From Candidatus Njordarchaeum guaymasense (GTDB lineage: Archaea > Asgardarchaeota > Njordarchaeia > Njordarchaeales > Njordarchaeaceae), in assembly GCA_030587605.1 (NCBI GenBank), contig JAUQYT010000111.1:1-64000 (forward strand): a stretch of 64,000 bases of DNA. Direction: 5' to 3'. Positions 17,659 through 25,826 of this stretch are shown one piece after another (the stretch's first letter is position 1; each line of letters opens with the position of its first letter). The notes under the pieces were generated by a model. It had not been told where the DNA came from. It did no database searches and saw nothing but the letters and a program-made list of their open reading frames with translations. Both the position numbers and the translations under genes were made by a program.

Positions 17659-18264
17659 TTGAAAGTTATCATTGCCTACACTAGTTCTTTTGACCTAGCT
17701 TGGATCCCCATCATAATTGTTGGCGCAGTCTTGTTCGTTTACTTGCTGTCAAAGATGCTTGTTAAATTCGAAGATGAGAGCGGTACTGAGGATGTAGATG
17801 CCAGGCGATATGATGATGTCGAAGTCTTAACGGAGCCTGAGACCGAATCTGAAACCGATCAAGAGGAAGCAGCCGAACTGCATGAACATATTGTTCCTAA
17901 GCCTTATTCGAATTCATGTCCGTATTGTGGTGTCAATCTCACGCGTACGGATGCATCATTCTGCTGGAATTGCGGTGCAAGTCTAGGACAAGCCTCAGAG
18001 CCAGTTGTTGTAGGAGGCGGAAAAAAGAAGCCTGTGAGGACGATTGGGAAGTGTATGGTCTGCAACCTGAAAGTTGAGACGGATGACACAGCCTTATGGT
18101 GCCCCCACTGTGGGAACGTTGCGCACAAAACTCACATGCTTGAGTGGCTACACGTAAAAGACTACTGCCCGACATGCCGCAAGCACTTGGAGGAAAGTGA
18201 CCTAAAGGATCAACCTACGAAGCGCGCGCCTCGAAAACACATATCTCTGAAACGTCAACCTTAG
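17659..18264 (+). CDS. membrane protein with zinc ribbon and RING-like finger
   Basis: One N-terminal transmembrane helix (about residues 17-35) is followed by an acidic linker. A four-cysteine ribbon comes next (CPYCG ... CWNCG, about 87-105). The C-terminal RING-like finger has C132, C135, C148, C151, H156, H159, C170 and C173, in the pattern CMVC ... CPHC ... HKTHMLEWL ... CPTC. The HMLEWL helix and CPxC end resemble RING-H2 ubiquitin ligases, although the spacing of the third ligand pair is closer to PHD/RING variants. I choose TTG 17659, because GAAAGGAG lies 8 bases before it, exactly as in the paralogue at 27746. A longer GTG start at 17620 is possible. It may be a membrane-tethered E3-like or adaptor protein; this is inference. 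Confidence 0.82.
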   Translation: MKVIIAYTSSFDLAWIPIIIVGAVLFVYLLSKMLVKFEDESGTEDVDARRYDDVEVLTEPETESETDQEEAAELHEHIVPKPYSNSCPYCGVNLTRTDASFCWNCGASLGQASEPVVVGGGKKKPVRTIGKCMVCNLKVETDDTALWCPHCGNVAHKTHMLEWLHVKDYCPTCRKHLEESDLKDQPTKRAPRKHISLKRQP

Positions 18265-18315
18265 CGTGTCGTCTTCTTGCCAACGTTCAGATTATTCACC
18301 TTTAGTCGGTCGACG

Positions 18316-19425
18316 CTAATGCTGGCCTCCGCCGGCGATCAGAATCGCCTTGGCAAAGTCAGTTGGGGTCGTGCCAGGCGATTCGATTCTGTTCTCTTCA
18401 TAGAATCTTGCAGTGACGTTTGTCAGAGTTTTTTCGTCAAGTTTAATGCCAACAAGTGTCCTCTCTAACTTGCGGATCTCTGTTGAGGGGATAAATGTGA
18501 AGTCTCCGCTGATCAATATGTCGTTAACCTTGCCTTCAACGAACTCTGCAGTGACCCTTATGAGTCCACCAGGAGACTTGTAGACACCCTGCCCGATAAT
18601 GGAACGTCCACTGACCTTCACTATCCTTGCTTGAGACAGAGTTGGGTGCCTATCACTATTCTCATAAGTCCATTTCTCTGAAAGATACTTTTCTCTCATC
18701 AGCTTATCTAGCAGTCTCCTTTCTTCTTGAGTGAGAGGTTCGCTAATGAATTTGACTCCAATTGTTTCCTCAAAGTTTTTCACGAGCAGTTCCTTGACTT
18801 TCTGGTGTTCTGGGATCCATCCTAGCTCGCGCTTTAAAGTTGTGACTCTCTCTCTGAGAGACTTGGTTAGCTTGTCTCTGAACTTCTCGTCTGGAGCCCT
18901 CAGTATCTTAGTCATCTCGTCGTAGTTGAAGTCGAGGATAATGTTGCCAGTCAGAATGGCGATGCCGTCAACCTCGCCTGCGCCATTGCCTGATATCTTT
19001 CTACCTTCCACTTCAATGTCATTCACAGGCTTGTAGACTGCAGGGACTCCGAGCTCTCTGCAAGTCTTGGTAGGTGCATCCAACATTTTCCGGAAGATAG
19101 CTTCAATGTCAACAGGTATTACCTTTCCGCCTCTCCGACCTATGATCTGATAAAAGACTTGATTTGAATCTAGGTAAACTGCTCCCCCGCCGAGAATTCT
19201 TCTAACGACAGGCGTCTTCTTCCTCTCGCAGTAGTCGACATCTACTTCTTTTTCAACTTCCTGAAAGTAGCCCACACACACAAGAGGGGATCTCGGCCAG
19301 CATATGATCAGTGTATCGGGAACGGCTCCTTTGCTCCTAGCTATCGCCGTGGCTTCATAAACAGCCTGCGTAGCCACAGGTTCAATACCACCTAGCTCAA
19401 CAAGTCTCCAAGTTTGATCAACCAT
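18316..19425 (-). CDS. lipoate-protein ligase A-like protein
   Basis: A 369-residue biotin/lipoate ligase fold. The core shows RRILGGGAVYLD and a lysine motif in GRKISGNGAG. The C-terminal accessory domain (about residues 260-350) matches the LplA C-terminal/LplB type. Two usual histidines are replaced (GGGAVYL where YH is common, and TGN where HG is common), so substrate or chemistry may differ. It would attach lipoate or octanoate to carrier proteins such as E2 or GcvH. I choose ATG 19425, preceded by GGTGG; TTG 19437 is the longest option. No lipoylated protein is encoded in the window. Confidence 0.75.
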   Translation of the reverse strand: MVDQTWRLVELGGIEPVATQAVYEATAIARSKGAVPDTLIICWPRSPLVCVGYFQEVEKEVDVDYCERKKTPVVRRILGGGAVYLDSNQVFYQIIGRRGGKVIPVDIEAIFRKMLDAPTKTCRELGVPAVYKPVNDIEVEGRKISGNGAGEVDGIAILTGNIILDFNYDEMTKILRAPDEKFRDKLTKSLRERVTTLKRELGWIPEHQKVKELLVKNFEETIGVKFISEPLTQEERRLLDKLMREKYLSEKWTYENSDRHPTLSQARIVKVSGRSIIGQGVYKSPGGLIRVTAEFVEGKVNDILISGDFTFIPSTEIRKLERTLVGIKLDEKTLTNVTARFYEENRIESPGTTPTDFAKAILIAGGGQH

Positions 19426-19485
19426 CGCAACCACCAACTTCCGATCTTGATGTAGGAGCTATTGGTAGAGAATACCTTCACATTC

Positions 19486-19497
19486 GGTATTTATCCC
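19486..19497 (-). promoter_or_regulatory. TATA box for the lipoate-ligase-like gene
   Basis: Read on the minus strand it is GGGATAAATACC, about 60 bases before the ATG. Confidence 0.5.
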
Positions 19498-19580
19498 TTT
19501 CGAGCGAGTAAGAAAAAGACAAGCTAAGATGAAGAAAAAAGTTCTCGGGTAGGTAGTCAAACGAGTGATGTGAACAACAT

Positions 19581-19590
19581 CTTTTAAGGA
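19581..19590 (+). promoter_or_regulatory. TATA-box candidate for the small protein/ThiI-like pair
   Basis: CTTTTAAGGA is placed to start a transcript near 19615, ahead of the small gene that overlaps the ThiI-like gene. Confidence 0.4.
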
Positions 19591-19749
19591 ACATAAATCC
19601 AGTTATTCTATACACAAACACTGAATTCATTAGACAGCAACTTTGACATAGGAAGTTGCGTGGAACAATCAGTGTTTGTTAACTCTAGCAAGAGCGTGTG
19701 CAACACTAGGAAACTAGTGATATCATATATTGGAGGCCAATCTATACCA

Positions 19750-20034
19750 ATGACTAACGAGATATTCATAGTAAAGCCCTGTTCAACAAGAGCAGCTTTT
19801 GAGGGCGTCCTAAAGCGTCAGGCCAAGCTAAACCTCACAGACTATTCAAAAAGACTTCGAGACAAGGGTTATGAGTTGATAGCTATAACAGACTACGTTA
19901 TAGTGGCTAAGAGAGACTACGAGTTCACCATTTTCCCCTCAGGGAAAGTCCTTGTCAAGGATATAGACGACCCTGACTTGGCAAAAAAGTTACTTCAGAG
20001 ACTCTACGGAGACCTCAACTTGTATGAACGCTAA
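19750..20034 (+). CDS. small conserved-looking protein of unknown function
   Basis: About 94 residues, mixed alpha/beta. The C-terminal half has a hairpin-like YEFTIFPSGKVLVKDIDD followed by a helix, which vaguely recalls TBP-like or small RNA-binding folds, but this is weak. I choose ATG 19750 (GGAGG 13 bases upstream); a GTG start at 19660 would add 30 residues. Its end overlaps the start of the ThiI-like gene by 11 bases, so the two are translationally coupled and probably work in the same sulfur-transfer or tRNA process. No function can be assigned. Confidence 0.6.
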   Translation: MTNEIFIVKPCSTRAAFEGVLKRQAKLNLTDYSKRLRDKGYELIAITDYVIVAKRDYEFTIFPSGKVLVKDIDDPDLAKKLLQRLYGDLNLYER

Positions 20035-20662
20035 AGTTCTGTGTCTGGTTTCTGGTGGCATCGACTCAGCTGTTGCCTGCTACATGATGATCAAGAGAGG
20101 ATTCGAGGTAGCAATACTTCATCTCAGTAATTGGCCTTACTCAGACAAGAAAAATATTACGAAGGTTGAAACTCTAGCAAAGTTGCTAAAGGAATACTAT
20201 GGGAAACCATTGAAACTCTACGTAGCGAGTCACGGCGGCAACCAGACTGAAATAATGAGAAATTGTGATAGGCACCTCACCTGCGTACTCTGTCGAAGAT
20301 TCATGTATAGGACAGCCGAGCAGATTGCGGCGAAGGAAGAGTGCCAGGCCATAGTAACTGGGGAGGCTATTGGCCAGGTTGCTAGTCAAACTCTCAAGAA
20401 TTTACGAGCGATCAGTTCAGCAGTGGAGGTACCAATTCTTCGCCCATTGATAGGCTTAGATAAAGAGGAGATAATGAACATAGCAAGAAAGATAGGAACC
20501 TATGATATCTCAACCTCACCAGGGCTGTGCTGCACCGCAGTCCCGAATAAACCCTCAACAGCAGCAAAACCTGAGAGAGTAGCCAAGGAAGAAGAGAAAC
20601 TCGATGTTGATGGAATGATCAAGAGGACTCTCGAAACAGTCGAGCTAAGGCTTATCTCATAG
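20024..20662 (+). CDS. stand-alone ThiI-type PP-loop ATPase
   Basis: A 212-residue protein equal to the adenylating domain of ThiI. The PP-loop is SGGIDSAVACYMM, and the family LTCVLCRRFMYR segment with two cysteines is present. The N-terminal ferredoxin-like and THUMP tRNA-binding domains of full ThiI are absent. It would adenylate tRNA U8 or a sulfur-carrier protein during sulfur transfer. The overlapping small upstream gene might supply RNA binding. A MoaD/ThiS-like carrier gene lies 114 bases downstream, supporting a sulfur-relay role. Confidence 0.85.
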   Translation: MNAKVLCLVSGGIDSAVACYMMIKRGFEVAILHLSNWPYSDKKNITKVETLAKLLKEYYGKPLKLYVASHGGNQTEIMRNCDRHLTCVLCRRFMYRTAEQIAAKEECQAIVTGEAIGQVASQTLKNLRAISSAVEVPILRPLIGLDKEEIMNIARKIGTYDISTSPGLCCTAVPNKPSTAAKPERVAKEEEKLDVDGMIKRTLETVELRLIS

Positions 20663-20776
20663 TTAAGCATGAATATTGTATCATAGTGGAATTGGGGTTA
20701 CGGAAAGTCATAGCACTTATCTCGGTAGAACATGCAACATGCCATCAGCGAATAGCAGTCAAAGAGGGATGGAACA

Positions 20777-21031
20777 TTGAAAGTGACGGTGAGGTTCCTC
20801 GGACCAGTTAAGGAAATCATCGGCGAACAAGAGAGAGAATTCGATATCAAGAAAGGGACTGTAAGAGAGCTTCTAGACAACATCATGAAGCTCTATCCCA
20901 AAGCGAAGGAGAAGTTGAAGCCGGCAGGAGTATTCATCGAAGGAAGAATAGTGAAGAAAAGTGAACTCCAAGTGCCACTGCTCAAGGAAGGCGACGAGGT
21001 ATCCCTAGTTATCCCTGTGGCTGGAGGCTGA
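20777..21031 (+). CDS. MoaD/ThiS-family sulfur carrier
   Basis: An 84-residue beta-grasp protein. It starts MKVTVRFLGPVKEIIG, has the LLDNIMKLYP helix, and ends in EGDEVSLVIPVAGG with the C-terminal diglycine that is activated as a thiocarboxylate. It would carry sulfur for molybdopterin/tungstopterin or thiolated nucleosides. The tungstopterin-dependent aldehyde oxidoreductase at 45.6 kb needs such a carrier. The start is TTG with GAGGGATGG upstream. Ubiquitin-like use (SAMP-type conjugation) is possible in archaea but not shown here. Confidence 0.9.
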   Translation: MKVTVRFLGPVKEIIGEQEREFDIKKGTVRELLDNIMKLYPKAKEKLKPAGVFIEGRIVKKSELQVPLLKEGDEVSLVIPVAGG

Positions 21032-21041
21032 GTAAAGATCC

Positions 21042-22757
21042 TTGCACAGTAACTTCGCTCCACAAGTAAAAGTGAACAGAATCTTCAAGGTTGGTTTCAT
21101 CCTAGTCATAATGCTTCTGCCCTGCCACTACATCACGAGCGCGCATGTGCCTTTTGATCCTTTTACCAAGGGAATAGACTCGCAGAACTCCTCATCAGAT
21201 GTGTCATCCGATGGAAAACTAAACCAACACTCAGTGGACAGAGAAGAATCCCCAGCTGGAGAGGCGCGCAGAGTTATCGTAATACTTGCACGACTTGAAG
21301 ACAAAATCAACTCGACATCAGTCGCGGAAATGAATTCAATAGTATTTGGAAAAATGATGTCATACTTCGAAGAGGTTTCAAACGGCAAGATGAGCGTAAC
21401 AGGGAACATCACTGACTGGATAGACATAAACAACAATACGGTAGACTACGGAAAGGACACAGGTAGTGGATCCACGGGTATCGACGACACAGACGGAGAT
21501 GGGATTCCAGATAGCTGGAAACTGATACGGGATGCCATGAACTTAACCGACGGATCTATCAACTTCACCAAATATGACGACATAATTGTCGTGCATTCAG
21601 GAGGAGATCAGGCGAAGACACACTACTCAGACGACATATGGTCAGCCTCCTACACTGGTCTCGAGATAGCGACAAACGATGGAATCACTGTAGACAGGGC
21701 GATTTTGATCGCCGAAACTGATCCCATGGGAATTTTCGCTCACGAATTCGGACACCAGTTAGGTCTCCCAGATCTATACAACACAAGTGGAGGTTCAGAA
21801 TACGTCGGTCCATGGGACTTGATGGCACTTGGAGCTTGGCTTCCAGGTAACCAAGGTACCTCTCCCTCACATCCAACATCGTGGAGTAAGAGTAAGCTCG
21901 GATGGATCTCACAAAACTCAACTATGATTGGTCGCAGTATGGAAAAAATAATCGACCCACTCGAGATTCAAGGAAGCAACCTTACAGCTCTAAGAGTTCC
22001 AATCACTACTGAAACCTACTATCTGGTTGAAGTTAGGAACAAAACTAGATACGATTCTTACCTGCCTTCAAATGGTGTTCTGATCCTCTACATTAATGAA
22101 AGCCGCTCATCAGGCAACGGAATAGTCACAGTCAAGTACTCTCAATCTCTGTATCAGGCTACATACACTGTTGAGGCTGGCATAAACACGTTTATTGACA
22201 ATGAGAGAAACATTAACTTGACTGTGGTGGCACAGTACTCGTTTTCCTACAAGGTTTCAGTTAGCCTGATTCGCGCTGACAATACCCCGCCGAGTATCAA
22301 CGTAACGCAGCCTGTTCCTTTGGGATGGTCGACCTCTCGCTCTGCAGGAGTTAGCGCCATTGTAACTGATACTGGACTCAATTCAAGTAGCGTAAAGAAC
22401 GCATCTATCATATACTCATCCGACGGAAGGAGAACCTGGCATCGAATTCAGATGATCCCTGGCAATAGCGACACCTACTCAGGTGTGATACCTCCGCAGA
22501 ACTCCTCGGCAGTCGAGTACTATGTTGAGGCATACGACTATGCGGGGAATGTCGCCGTCGCCAAGAATCACAACCAAAACTTCATGTATGGCAGCGTCGT
22601 CCAGACTGTCGTGATAGTGGCTTTCGTGATCACCTCAGTGCTGCTAACCGCCATCGCTATTTTCACTATCGTGCGTTTGCGAACGACGAGAGAGGCTCGC
22701 CAGAAAGAGAAGAAGACAGCCTTGGAGCAGACTCCCTTGGTCGGTCTAAGGGATTAG
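21042..22757 (+). CDS. secreted membrane-anchored M6-like metalloprotease
   Basis: A 571-residue surface protein. An N-terminal hydrophobic segment (about residues 14-30) acts as signal. The catalytic zinc motif is FAHEFGHQLGLPDLYN (HExxH plus third ligand), as in M6/immune-inhibitor-A-like proteases. Many N-x-S/T sites suggest glycosylation outside the cell. A beta-rich domain follows, then one C-terminal transmembrane helix (about 520-545) and a basic tail. The start is TTG, 10 bases after the MoaD-like gene's stop. It probably degrades extracellular proteins for scavenging; there is no functional link to MoaD beyond position. Confidence 0.85.
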   Translation: MHSNFAPQVKVNRIFKVGFILVIMLLPCHYITSAHVPFDPFTKGIDSQNSSSDVSSDGKLNQHSVDREESPAGEARRVIVILARLEDKINSTSVAEMNSIVFGKMMSYFEEVSNGKMSVTGNITDWIDINNNTVDYGKDTGSGSTGIDDTDGDGIPDSWKLIRDAMNLTDGSINFTKYDDIIVVHSGGDQAKTHYSDDIWSASYTGLEIATNDGITVDRAILIAETDPMGIFAHEFGHQLGLPDLYNTSGGSEYVGPWDLMALGAWLPGNQGTSPSHPTSWSKSKLGWISQNSTMIGRSMEKIIDPLEIQGSNLTALRVPITTETYYLVEVRNKTRYDSYLPSNGVLILYINESRSSGNGIVTVKYSQSLYQATYTVEAGINTFIDNERNINLTVVAQYSFSYKVSVSLIRADNTPPSINVTQPVPLGWSTSRSAGVSAIVTDTGLNSSSVKNASIIYSSDGRRTWHRIQMIPGNSDTYSGVIPPQNSSAVEYYVEAYDYAGNVAVAKNHNQNFMYGSVVQTVVIVAFVITSVLLTAIAIFTIVRLRTTREARQKEKKTALEQTPLVGLRD

Positions 22758-22856
22758 TTTTAAGTAGAACTAAATTCAAATTCTTACTTACTGGGACAAT
22801 TCAGACAATATTGACCTGCCAATGACGGTCTTCCGCAGGGGGTGTGATGAAACCTT

Positions 22857-23231
22857 ATGATTGAGATTCTCTACAGTCCGATCCGCCAGATCTGCATAAT
22901 GGAGGTTGTTAAATTCGAAACAAAAGAGGAACTGGCGAACATAGCGGCAGTCCTCTTCCGGATTGGACAACCCAGCATATTGAATTGGGTCGATGGAATA
23001 GTCTTTACAGGAGTGCCCTTGACTCCCACGTCGGCACCCATGTTCAAGGAGCTTATCCAAGGCCGTAGCTACTGGCTAAGCATAAGCTACGCGCCGATGC
23101 CTCAATACTCAGACAAGGTGAGCGTTGGAACAATAGACGTACCAGTCATTGACATGTCAAGAAGCACGGTAGCTCGACAGGTCGTAAGCTGGCTTAAGAA
23201 ATGGAAAGGGGAACAAAAAGAAGAGAAATAG
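22857..23231 (+). CDS. hypothetical 124-residue protein
   Basis: No family recognised. The protein is predicted soluble and alpha/beta, with a central hydrophobic stretch, and a lysine/glutamate-rich C-terminal helix. The ATG is preceded by AGGGGGTGATG, a near-full complement of the 16S rRNA tail, which supports real translation. It stands alone between the protease gene and a convergent HTH gene. An internal ATG at residue 15 is an alternative start. Confidence 0.6.
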   Translation: MIEILYSPIRQICIMEVVKFETKEELANIAAVLFRIGQPSILNWVDGIVFTGVPLTPTSAPMFKELIQGRSYWLSISYAPMPQYSDKVSVGTIDVPVIDMSRSTVARQVVSWLKKWKGEQKEEK

Positions 23232-23289
23232 TTCAGTGAAGTCTTTCAAATTAGGCGACGACGGCAACACTTTCTTTCTTGTTTTGCTT

Positions 23290-23766
23290 CTATTGTTTCT
23301 CCTCTGGAACCAGGAAAATGGCGTCTGCCCCTCTCCGCCCTTCTCTTCCCACGCGTTTCTTCACTAGCAGACGTAACCTTACTAGGCTGTTCAAAGTTGC
23401 GCTCGCTTGCGGTCTGCTAATCCCGATTTTACCACTGACTTGCGCTGCTGTTCCCCTACCACCGAGCTTGAATATTGTCATCAATGGTTTACGTAAGTGA
23501 TCGGGCAAATCCAATAGGGTTGAAACATCAACGCCCTTTGGGAGATACTCGCCCATTTCTCGTTCTTCAACACCTACCATAGCCCTAGCTCCCCGTTGTG
23601 CTTGCTCTTGGAGACGATCTAATATCTCTGTAGAGACGTGCAACAGTTTCTCCAAAAGAGAGGCAATCTTTTCCAGTCGCGCCACTATGGCGCTGTTCGC
23701 CTCGTCGGTAGAAGAAGTAGGAGGTGTTGGCGGAACCGATGATGAGGATTTAGATGGGCCTCCCAC
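23290..23766 (-). CDS. winged-helix transcription regulator with coiled coil
   Basis: A serine/proline-rich N-terminus and a coiled-coil helix (ARLEKIASLLEKLLHVSTEIL) are followed by a MarR/ArsR-like winged helix (residues about 95-150, ISRPQASATLNSLVRLRLL). I choose GTG 23766, because GGAGGG lies 10-15 bases upstream and a TATA-like TTATTATATACG falls inside the longer ORF (start 23856), which would make that region promoter. It is divergent from the MinD-like gene and shares the same AT-rich promoter, so it may regulate that cluster. Confidence 0.72.
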   Translation of the reverse strand: MGGPSKSSSSVPPTPPTSSTDEANSAIVARLEKIASLLEKLLHVSTEILDRLQEQAQRGARAMVGVEEREMGEYLPKGVDVSTLLDLPDHLRKPLMTIFKLGGRGTAAQVSGKIGISRPQASATLNSLVRLRLLVKKRVGREGRRGADAIFLVPEEKQ

Positions 23767-23825
23767 TAGGATATTTCCCTCCAAAGCGTTAAGGGCGGAA
23801 CGCACACATACCTTAATAATCTTTA

Positions 23826-23845
23826 ACGTATATAATAAGTTAATT
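23826..23845. promoter_or_regulatory. shared divergent promoter of HTH and MinD-like genes
   Basis: The AT-rich TATATAATAAG stretch reads as a TATA-like element on both strands. The two transcripts would start on either side, so the HTH protein could control both. Confidence 0.4.
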
Positions 23846-23904
23846 GTGTCCAACACGCAAACAGGTTTACTCGGAAGAGGGGCTTAGCCGAGGCGCAACT
23901 CGCC

Positions 23905-24714
23905 ATGAGTAGCAAGAAGAATGTGCGTGAAAAGGGACGAAAACTGGCTGTATCAGTTCACAGCTACAAGGGTGGAACAGGGAAGACCTCCGTCGCGGCA
24001 AATCTATCCATATACCTCGGACAAATCGGAAAAAGGATTCTTCTGGTTGACATGGATTTCAGAGCCCCAAGCATCCAAGCCTTATTCGGAATCGGCGACG
24101 ATGATGTGAAGGCATACATTAACGATTACCTATTCGGCAAAACCGAAGTAAATGAGGTGGCCATCCACCCTAAGACGATAGACTTGCCCATAGATGTTAT
24201 CTTAGCTGACTCCGATCCTCAATCCATAGATCTCATCACGTTGAAGTTCCTGACAGAACAATGGCAAATGAGCGCCCTGGCGAAGGTCAGTAAGCTAAAA
24301 GGCGTCGCGCTAGATGAACTGAAATACGACTATGTTGTCTTCGACACGAGCCCAGGAGTCGCTCACTCCTCAGTCAATGCAATGGTGTCAAGCGACAAAC
24401 TACTATTACTGACAAGGATGGACGGACCCGACCTCATCGGCACAGAGAAATTGATCAAAGGCTTCTACCGTCAACTCCAGCCACTTGACCCCCATATTGT
24501 TGTAAACTTCGCTTACCCAAGCGCAATATCAAAGGAAGAAGACAAGGAGAAAATGAAAAGAAACCTTGAGAAGAGATTAAAGTATCCAGTAGCAACCATA
24601 ATTCCATGCTTATGCGATGTGATGCTAACCAAACTCGACTCCCTATTCATACTCAAAAACCCAGAGCACATCTACACCCAATGCATCAAGGAAATCTCGA
24701 AAGTACTGCTCTGA
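23905..24714 (+). CDS. MinD/ParA-like ATPase
   Basis: A 269-residue deviant-Walker-A ATPase. The motif KGGTGKTS has the signature first lysine, followed by VDMDFRAPS and the Walker B VVFDTSPG. Such ATPases place proteins or DNA at membranes or poles. I see no amphipathic membrane-targeting helix at the C-terminus. Downstream are a RadB-like ATPase and a membrane protein of unknown type, but a terminator-like hairpin separates them. Its job may be positioning of a membrane complex or plasmid/chromosome partition. Confidence 0.88.
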   Translation: MSSKKNVREKGRKLAVSVHSYKGGTGKTSVAANLSIYLGQIGKRILLVDMDFRAPSIQALFGIGDDDVKAYINDYLFGKTEVNEVAIHPKTIDLPIDVILADSDPQSIDLITLKFLTEQWQMSALAKVSKLKGVALDELKYDYVVFDTSPGVAHSSVNAMVSSDKLLLLTRMDGPDLIGTEKLIKGFYRQLQPLDPHIVVNFAYPSAISKEEDKEKMKRNLEKRLKYPVATIIPCLCDVMLTKLDSLFILKNPEHIYTQCIKEISKVLL

Positions 24715-24792
24715 AAGAACGACAACTGCCCAGAACGAGGAACTTTTCGGAGATCTTACCGCAACCTGTTTCGAGGTTGTTTGAGTCTATCT

Positions 24793-24813
24793 GAGGTTCC
24801 AGACCTCTTTTTT
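24793..24813 (+). terminator. hairpin plus T run after the MinD-like gene
   Basis: GAGGT-TCCAG-ACCTC followed directly by six T, about 80 bases past the stop. It looks like an intrinsic terminator. Confidence 0.6.
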
Positions 24814-24848
24814 AGTCTTATTAAGAATGCAGTTTTGAAAGACTGTAC

Positions 24849-24950
24849 AAGGGGGTCCATAAGTGCCTGTCTCCCATTTGTTCGTCTACGTTTCTTCTCC
24901 TTCTCGGCGCAACATTTTTTTTCGAGAAGGGGATTGTGGTGGACCCCCTT
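24849..24950. repeat. nested inverted repeats
   Basis: An outer 11-base perfect pair (AAGGGGGTCCA at 24849-24859 and TGGACCCCCTT at 24940-24950) encloses an inner stem (CCTTCTCG at 24899-24906 with CGAGAAGG at 24923-24930, extended by three more pairs including one G-U). No tRNA or known RNA signature is seen. It could be a small structured RNA of about 100 bases or a protein-binding site. The rest of the 292-base spacer shows no gene. Confidence 0.6.
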
Positions 24951-25006
24951 ACCTAAATCTTCTTGTCCCCATGTGCGCCACGGAGTAGGAGTGTGCATTG
25001 GAATAA

Positions 25007-25726
25007 TTGAAAATCCCCTCAAATAGCCCAATAGATGTTCTACTTGACGGCGGAGTTAAGACAGGACTAGTAACTCATGTCTACGGTTCCGCTGGATGCG
25101 GAAAGACTACGCTAGCACTACAAATATCGATTAGCGCAGCGCAGCGCGGATACGACGTGATATACTACGACACGGAAGAAGCATTTCCAGCCACTCGACT
25201 CCGCCAGATGCTAGCGGACGGTGAAGACGCGCGCATCATGCAGAGGATCATCGTCTCCCAGCCCATTTCTTTCGATGAGCAACATGATTGCTTCCTGAGA
25301 CTAGGGGCTAAAGGAGGTAGACCGTGGGGACTTCGGGGCCTCAAGGTTGCTGTCGTGGACACGATAACAAGACACTATCGTACCGAATACACGAGAAAGC
25401 CTCGCGTTAAGGTGTTCCGGAACCTAGCCGAGCAACAACTCCCAGCGCTCCTCAAGGCTGCGAGGAAATTCGACATCGCCGTACTGCTACTGAATCAAGT
25501 ATCATCAGACATATCTGGTGCGCGACTTCTCAAACCAGTTGGTGGGGACGCGATCTGCAGAGCAGCGAAATACGAAGTGAAGCTGGAAAAGGAAGAGAAC
25601 TCCATCGGATACGCGACATTAACAAAGAGCCCAACACCCATGCAAATCGGAAAGAAGACCGACTATGCCATCACAGGAGCCGGGATAAGTCAACCTGCGC
25701 CGCAGGCACAAACCGACTCAGGCTGA
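25007..25726 (+). CDS. radB: RadB-like RecA-family ATPase
   Basis: A 239-residue RecA-fold protein without the N-terminal helix-hairpin-helix domain of RadA, as in RadB. Walker A is GSAGCGKTTLA and the Walker B strand is VAVVDTI. RadB is a recombination mediator or regulator in archaea. The start is TTG at 25007 with a GGAG-containing leader. It is followed 100 bases later by a membrane protein. A KaiC-like signalling role is an alternative because the core fold is shared. Confidence 0.8.
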   Translation: MKIPSNSPIDVLLDGGVKTGLVTHVYGSAGCGKTTLALQISISAAQRGYDVIYYDTEEAFPATRLRQMLADGEDARIMQRIIVSQPISFDEQHDCFLRLGAKGGRPWGLRGLKVAVVDTITRHYRTEYTRKPRVKVFRNLAEQQLPALLKAARKFDIAVLLLNQVSSDISGARLLKPVGGDAICRAAKYEVKLEKEENSIGYATLTKSPTPMQIGKKTDYAITGAGISQPAPQAQTDSG

Positions 25727-25826
25727 ACTTTCTTGGTCTTATAAGGAACTGGCTGTTGAACTAGTCGTGTTGATCAAAACTGCTGTAACCTACTGAGGTC
25801 TCTTCATCTTCGTTATTAGCTAGCGT

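Noticed and set aside
24849-24950. Split tRNA or tRNA with intron
   Set aside because: The outer stem is too long (11 bp) and no T-arm consensus is present.
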